Shown here: positions 43,364 through 47,644 of the stretch, piece after piece
Layout: every line of letters starts with the position of its first letter
Numbering within the stretch: position 1 is the stretch's first letter
DNA from: Paenibacillus doosanensis
Lineage (GTDB): Bacteria > Bacillota > Bacilli > Paenibacillales > NBRC-103111
Assembly: GCF_025060755.1 (NCBI RefSeq)
Contig: NZ_JANYUY010000055.1
Span: forward strand, 1 to 47,644
DNA: 47,644 bases
Direction of reading: 5' to 3'
Position numbers and translations under genes: made by a program
The notes under the pieces: generated by a model
Told to the model about the DNA's origin: nothing
Database searches by the model: none
Seen by the model: the letters and a program-made list of their open reading frames with translations, nothing else

Positions 43364-45667
43364 ATGTTTCCGCAACCGCATTTGACCCCGCCGCCGGAGC
43401 ATCCCCGGCTATTTCTTCGCAGGCAGCATTTGCCCGAACTGCGGAGCAAGATGACAAGACCCGAGGTGAAGCAGGCTTGGGAGCGGCTTATGAAGTACAG
43501 CGAATACGGGATCGAGGAAGCCGGCTCGGAGCATTGCCCCGGGGATGTGTATGTCATTGAAGCCAACGCGCTGCTGTATTTGTTAAAGGAGGACCGGGAG
43601 GCTGGGCTGAAGGCCAAGGCGCTCGCGCTGTCCGCTATTACGAAGCATTTCAACCCGAACTTTCAAGATATTTCGCGGGACATCGGCCGCTTGATGCTGG
43701 CCGGCGCGATCGTATACGACTGGTGCTACGAGCTGGTGAGCGATGAGGAACGGGATTTTTTCATCCGCCACTTCAAACGGCTGGCTTCCTTGCTCGAATG
43801 CGGCTATCCGCCGTTAAAAGAAGGCGCTTTCGTCGGCCACAGCTGCGAATGGATGATCCAGCGCGATATGCTCGGCACGGGAATCGCCATTTACGACGAG
43901 GACCCGGAGATGTACGATCTGGCGGCCGGCCGGGTACTGCATCAGATGGTGCCGGCGCGCAACTTCTTTTACCCTTCCGGTTGGCATCATCAGGGCGACG
44001 GTTACGGCGGCGTTCGTTTCCAGGGAGAGCTGTTCCCGACGTTTCTGTTCGATCGGATGGGCTTCGGCAACGTCTACGATGAATCGCAGCGCGAAGTGGG
44101 CTACCAGTGGATTTATACGCGGCGGCCGGACGGAAAGCTGCTGCGCGACGGCGACTCGACGCCCGTTATGCCGAATCATACGAAGTATACGAGGCTTCAT
44201 TTTATTTATTTGCTGCTCGGCGGTTATTATAAGGACCCTTACTATGTATGCCAGCAGCTGAAGGACGAGGGGCGGTTTCAGGATAAAGACGTGCTCTTCG
44301 CCTTCCTGTTCGCCGATCCCGATGTGGAAGCGAAGCCGCTGCACGAGCTGTCGCTAACCCGTTATTTCGGCCCTCCTACCGGAGTGATGGTCGCGCGCAC
44401 CGGCTGGGATGACGGCATCGATTCCAGCACCGTCGTAGCCGAGATGAAGGTCGGCATGTATCAATACAACAACCATCAGCATTTGGACGCGGGAGCGTTC
44501 CAGCTGTATTACAAAGGCAATCTGGCCATCGATTCGGGCTCTTATAAAGGCTCCTCGGGCAAGTATCATTCACCGCATAACAAATATTATTTCAAGCGTT
44601 CGATTGCGCATAATACGATGCTGGTTTACGATCCCGACGAGCTTCGGCAGTACCCCTATGTCAAGGACGGCGGCCTGGTATGGCCGAACGTCAATGACGG
44701 CGGGCAGCGCTGGCCCAATGAAGGCCGGCCGCCGCTTACGCTGGACGATCTGCTGAACAAAGATTTCAAACGCGCCGATGTGCTGGCGCACGCTGTCGGG
44801 GACGACCGGCTGCGGCCGGATTATTCGTATCTTAAAGGAGATATTACAGCGGCCTATTCGAGCAAAATGAAAAGCTTCCGGCGCTCGTTTCTGTTCCTTA
44901 ATTTCAAAAATGAGGAGCATCCGGCGGCGTTGATCGTGTTCGACCGCGTCGTCTCGGCTCGGCCCGAGTTTCCGAAATATTGGCTGCTGCACAGCATCGA
45001 GGAGCCGCAGATCGAGGGAGGACGCACCGTCATTTCGCGCAGCGAGGACGGCTACAACGGACAGCTGATCAACGATACGCTGCTGCCGGAATCGGGCAAT
45101 CGGCGGATTGAGAAGGTGGGCGGCCCCGGCAAGGAATATTGGGTGTTCGGCACCAATTATGTGAACGATTTCCCCGGCACGAAGGAGCAGGGCGAGTGGC
45201 GCATCGAGGTCAGCCCGGTTCAGCCGTCGGAGGAGGATTTGTTTTTGAATGTCATTCAGATGAAAGCTATCGACGGCCCGGCGGCGCTCCCTACGCAGAA
45301 GGTAGAGACGGAGCGGATGGTCGGGGCGCAGCTGAACGGCTGGCTTGCGCTGTTCGCGAAGAACGGCGAGCGTCTCGCCGAGGACGTCGCGCTGCCGGTG
45401 ACAGAGGAGGGCTCGCCGCTGCTTGGACGCGAGCTAAACGGTCTGGCGGCCGATCTGGCGGCCGGCATCTGGACGGTCGAGCTGGAGACGGGGAATGGGG
45501 AAGGCTCGGCATGGGAGCGGCGGCATTTGTTGACCCGCGAGGTGACGGAAGAGAGCGGCGTGCTGCATTGGCGGTGGATGGCGGCTCCCGGGCGCATTCT
45601 GCTGAGTTACCGCGGCCCGGCGGAGCATCAGCCTGACGAAGAAGGAGGAGAACGGAATGGGAGATAA
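43364..45667 (+). CDS. Heparinase II/III-family polysaccharide lyase
   Basis: A 767-residue protein. The N-terminal (alpha/alpha) toroid (to about residue 330) has HPRLFLRRQHLPELR and a C-terminal beta-sandwich. The conserved catalytic-region word YQYNNHQHLDAGAFQLYY (about 365-382) and the later FKRSIAHNTMLVYDP are typical. No signal peptide, so it likely acts on imported oligosaccharide in the cytoplasm. AGGAGG lies nine bases before the ATG. Its last 11 bases overlap the sulfatase gene. The glycan is unknown; heparin-, alginate- or ulvan-like acids are all possible. Confidence 0.9.
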   Translation: MFPQPHLTPPPEHPRLFLRRQHLPELRSKMTRPEVKQAWERLMKYSEYGIEEAGSEHCPGDVYVIEANALLYLLKEDREAGLKAKALALSAITKHFNPNFQDISRDIGRLMLAGAIVYDWCYELVSDEERDFFIRHFKRLASLLECGYPPLKEGAFVGHSCEWMIQRDMLGTGIAIYDEDPEMYDLAAGRVLHQMVPARNFFYPSGWHHQGDGYGGVRFQGELFPTFLFDRMGFGNVYDESQREVGYQWIYTRRPDGKLLRDGDSTPVMPNHTKYTRLHFIYLLLGGYYKDPYYVCQQLKDEGRFQDKDVLFAFLFADPDVEAKPLHELSLTRYFGPPTGVMVARTGWDDGIDSSTVVAEMKVGMYQYNNHQHLDAGAFQLYYKGNLAIDSGSYKGSSGKYHSPHNKYYFKRSIAHNTMLVYDPDELRQYPYVKDGGLVWPNVNDGGQRWPNEGRPPLTLDDLLNKDFKRADVLAHAVGDDRLRPDYSYLKGDITAAYSSKMKSFRRSFLFLNFKNEEHPAALIVFDRVVSARPEFPKYWLLHSIEEPQIEGGRTVISRSEDGYNGQLINDTLLPESGNRRIEKVGGPGKEYWVFGTNYVNDFPGTKEQGEWRIEVSPVQPSEEDLFLNVIQMKAIDGPAALPTQKVETERMVGAQLNGWLALFAKNGERLAEDVALPVTEEGSPLLGRELNGLAADLAAGIWTVELETGNGEGSAWERRHLLTREVTEESGVLHWRWMAAPGRILLSYRGPAEHQPDEEGGERNGR

Positions 45668-47117
45668 GCCGAACGTCGTCATCATTATGGCCGACCAGCT
45701 TCGCTGGGACGCTCTGGGAGGAGAGTACACGCCGAACATTAACCAACTGAAGGAAGAGAGCGTGACGTTCGATCGGGCGTACTGTGCCTCGCCGTTGTGC
45801 GTTCCGGCCCGCGGAGCCTTCTTCACAGGGAAATATCCGAATGTGACGGGCTCGCTGATCAATCCGTGGACGCCGCAGGAGAAGGAGCACGGCATGGTGC
45901 GTCCCGATCATGAACATTGGTACCGGCTTATCGAGGAGGAATGGGACAGCTGGCATACCGGCAAGCAGCATCTGTTCACGGAACCGAAGCTGGAGCATAG
46001 CGCGGACAGTAAAACCCATTGGCTGCAGCTGGAGCAGCGGTATGAAGCGTTTCTGAAGCAGAACGGCAAGAAAAAGCCGGGCGGGCCGGCGTTTCAAGGC
46101 TTGGTACCGGAGCTTGCCTACGGCCGCGTGACCCGCAAGCGCAAGTATTCGATTCCGACCGTCGGCCGCTACGATGAGGAGCTTGATTTCTTCTATGACG
46201 GTTTTATTCTTAACGATTCGCTGGAGGCGATTCGCGGACGGGACCGCAGCAAGCCTTTCGCGCTGAACGCGATGTTCCTTGCTCCGCATCCTCCGCTCGA
46301 CATCCCCGAGCCGTGGTATTCGCTGGTGAAGGAAGCGAAGCTTCCGGACAATGTAGGCGTCTGGGCCGACAATCAATCGCCGCTGCAGCTGTACAATTTG
46401 ACCGGGATGCTCGGCACATCGTATACGCGCGAGGAATGGGAGCGCATTTGGCGAGTATATCTCGGCCTGGTGGCGCTGCTCGATCACTGCGTTGGCCGGC
46501 TTGTCGCCGAGCTGAAGCGCGAGGGCCTCTACGACAATACGCTGATTGTGTTTGCGAGCGATCACGGCGAAATGCTCGGCTCTCATCGGCTGTGGCAGAA
46601 GATGTGCATGTACGAGGAATCGGTAAAAACGCCGCTGTACATCAAATTTCCGGAAAGCTTCACGCCCGCTATCAAGCAATCGGAGCAACTGGTCAGCAGC
46701 GTCGATGTGCTTCCGACCCTGTGCGATTTCCTGGGGCTGGAGACGCCGCAAGGAGTGTCGGGGGTGTCTTTAATGCCGTTAATTACCGGCGAACAGGAGC
46801 GCCTCGCGCGTGAGCGCATCTTCATTCAATTCGACGGCAACGGAGCACGAAGCAACTTCCAGCGCTGCGTTATGGAAGGCGATCATAAGCTGATCGTCGA
46901 CATTTTTAAGGATGAAATATTTATCGAGCTGTACGATCTTAAGCAAGACCCGCAGGAAATGAACAATTTGGCGTTCCGGTCCGATGAGCATGGCGGCCGG
47001 ATCGAGAGCCTGCTCGGCAGCCTGCGCGATTATATGCGGAGCACGAACGATTTGCTCGATCTGCCGGAGAACGCCTATGGGCGGTTCCTTGGCGATTACG
47101 CGGAATTTCAGGCTTAG
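45657..47117 (+). CDS. Sulfatase, formylglycine (CxPxR) type
   Basis: A 486-residue arylsulfatase-like protein. NVVIIMADQLRWD carries the metal-binding Asp, and the active-site CVPAR (Cys48-Arg52) is the cysteine-type sulfatase signature that is converted to formylglycine. Later FASDHGEMLG holds metal-binding Asp/His residues. No signal peptide, so it is cytoplasmic. The start overlaps the lyase gene by 11 bases, so the two are co-translated and likely desulfate and cleave the same sulfated glycan fragment. No formylglycine-generating enzyme or transporter is in the window. A hairpin repeat starts seven bases after the stop. Confidence 0.92.
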   Translation: MGDKPNVVIIMADQLRWDALGGEYTPNINQLKEESVTFDRAYCASPLCVPARGAFFTGKYPNVTGSLINPWTPQEKEHGMVRPDHEHWYRLIEEEWDSWHTGKQHLFTEPKLEHSADSKTHWLQLEQRYEAFLKQNGKKKPGGPAFQGLVPELAYGRVTRKRKYSIPTVGRYDEELDFFYDGFILNDSLEAIRGRDRSKPFALNAMFLAPHPPLDIPEPWYSLVKEAKLPDNVGVWADNQSPLQLYNLTGMLGTSYTREEWERIWRVYLGLVALLDHCVGRLVAELKREGLYDNTLIVFASDHGEMLGSHRLWQKMCMYEESVKTPLYIKFPESFTPAIKQSEQLVSSVDVLPTLCDFLGLETPQGVSGVSLMPLITGEQERLARERIFIQFDGNGARSNFQRCVMEGDHKLIVDIFKDEIFIELYDLKQDPQEMNNLAFRSDEHGGRIESLLGSLRDYMRSTNDLLDLPENAYGRFLGDYAEFQA

Positions 47118-47123
47118 ACGCCC

Positions 47124-47285
47124 GGTGAACAAGCGGCCGGAGAGTCGATAGAAAGTTGGAACAGCGTAAGCGGTCGCCTTTGTAGACGGATTTTCCCCCG
47201 CGTAAGGGGTTAAAAATGAAAGAAATCGGGCTGCAACAGCGAGTGGAAACTTCATCGAACGCAGGCCACGACGAAATCGCCACGC
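47124..47285. repeat. Hairpin repeat family, copy 6 (type B)
   Basis: Starts seven bases after the sulfatase stop. It has the left arm GAGTCGATAGAAAGTTG and core GCGGTCGCCTTTG like copy 5. The right arm has mutations (ATCGAAC instead of TATCGAC), so the lower stem is partly broken. It ends in ATCGCCACGC, next to copy 7. Confidence 0.65.
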
Positions 47286-47468
47286 TTTAAAAGTCCGGTG
47301 AAAAACGAGCGGAGGGGCCATTTGAATCTGGAAAAGCGTAAGCGTTCGCCTTTGAAAACGGATTCTCTCCACAGAAAAACGAAAAAACAATCCTAAGAAT
47401 CCGTTTTCAACAGCGATTGGAGGATCAAATGGACGCCGCAGCGGACTTTTTCACCACCCTTTTAAAAG
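47286..47468. repeat. Hairpin repeat family, copy 7 (complete, type A)
   Basis: Nearly identical to copy 3 at 8,701; differences in the shared part are few (for example CCTAAG for CCAAAG, and TTTCAAC for TTTTAAC). Ends TTTAAAAG with GGTGAAAAA and TTTTTCACCACC with TTTTAAAAG. The tail GTGTGGTGAAAAAG at 47,468-47,481 looks like the start of a further copy. Confidence 0.75.
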
Positions 47469-47644
47469 TGTGGTGAAAAAGTCCCTGTTATTACAAAATG
47501 AAGCCGTCAAAGTTACCAAAAAAACGGAACCCTGAGCATGTAGTGGAGCAAAGATACTGGGGACAGCCTGTTATCTTGGCGAGGACGGTGCAGGAAAGTG
47601 CACCAGCCCGTGGCCTTCTGGCTTTGAATCGGCACAGTCGCTTT
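47469..47644. other. Gene-free window edge
   Basis: No gene seen. A GGTGCA/TGCACC hairpin lies near 47,588-47,605. In style this sequence, and its ATACTGGGG and GCACAGTCGC words, recalls the 5' part of a structured intron or mobile element, but no known element can be named. It and the opposite edge could be parts of one repeated unit. Confidence 0.2.

Overview
The window looks like a chromosomal stretch from a GC-rich, endospore-forming Firmicute of the Paenibacillus/Cohnella kind. Signs of this are a YheC/YheD-type spore-coat ATP-grasp protein, YesM/YesN-type two-component carbohydrate regulation, strong AGGAGG ribosome sites, sigma-A promoters, Fur and PerR boxes, and a ROK repressor. This is inference from gene content. 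I found no rRNA, tRNA, CRISPR array or intact transposase.

Layout. 1-800: a gene-poor edge with short repeats. 0.8-5.0 kb: an HxlR regulator, two MFS exporters and a LysR regulator. 5.3-8.7 kb: a redox block with a PerR-like regulator, an OmpR-type winged-helix regulator with an atypical receiver, then a thioredoxin-reductase-like flavoprotein, a glutaredoxin and a peroxiredoxin. A tandem 11-bp repeat array precedes the last three. 9.0-11.8 kb: a FhuF-like iron-sulfur protein under a Fur-box promoter, a chemoreceptor and an HD-domain gene remnant. 12.2-29.8 kb: the most unusual part, two divergent operons. The minus-strand one encodes a 49-residue membrane protein, a zinc-ribbon membrane protein and a 697-residue membrane-anchored protein. 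The plus-strand one encodes a secreted/anchored vWA protein, a giant Tubulin_2-type protein, an 801-residue unknown, a multi-pass vWA protein, a 213-residue unknown, a zinc-ribbon P-loop GTPase, and a GAP1-like protein with a membrane anchor and two outside Ig-like domains. 30.2-32.0 kb: a short-chain dehydrogenase and the spore-coat ATP-grasp gene. 32.1-41.8 kb: a sucrose/fructan-type uptake locus (broken YesM kinase, ABC binding protein, two permeases, fructokinase, GH32 hydrolase, YesN-type regulator). 41.8-47.1 kb: a ROK repressor divergent from a heparinase-like lyase and a sulfatase.

How they may work together. The 12.2-29.8 kb genes look like one membrane-spanning NTP-dependent machine. 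Two vWA domains and the Ig-like tail of the GAP1-like protein are predicted outside the cell, and the tubulin-like GTPase, the P-loop GTPase and the GAP1-like domains inside. Relatives of the GTPase and GAP1 families are known from comparative genomics of bacterial conflict systems. The function of this set is not known to me and I do not assign one.

A second theme is a family of 160-185 bp intergenic hairpin elements (seven copies or part copies). They share end motifs and a core but carry different, self-complementary stems. Several begin a few bases after a stop codon, and one pair interrupts the tubulin/GTPase operon.
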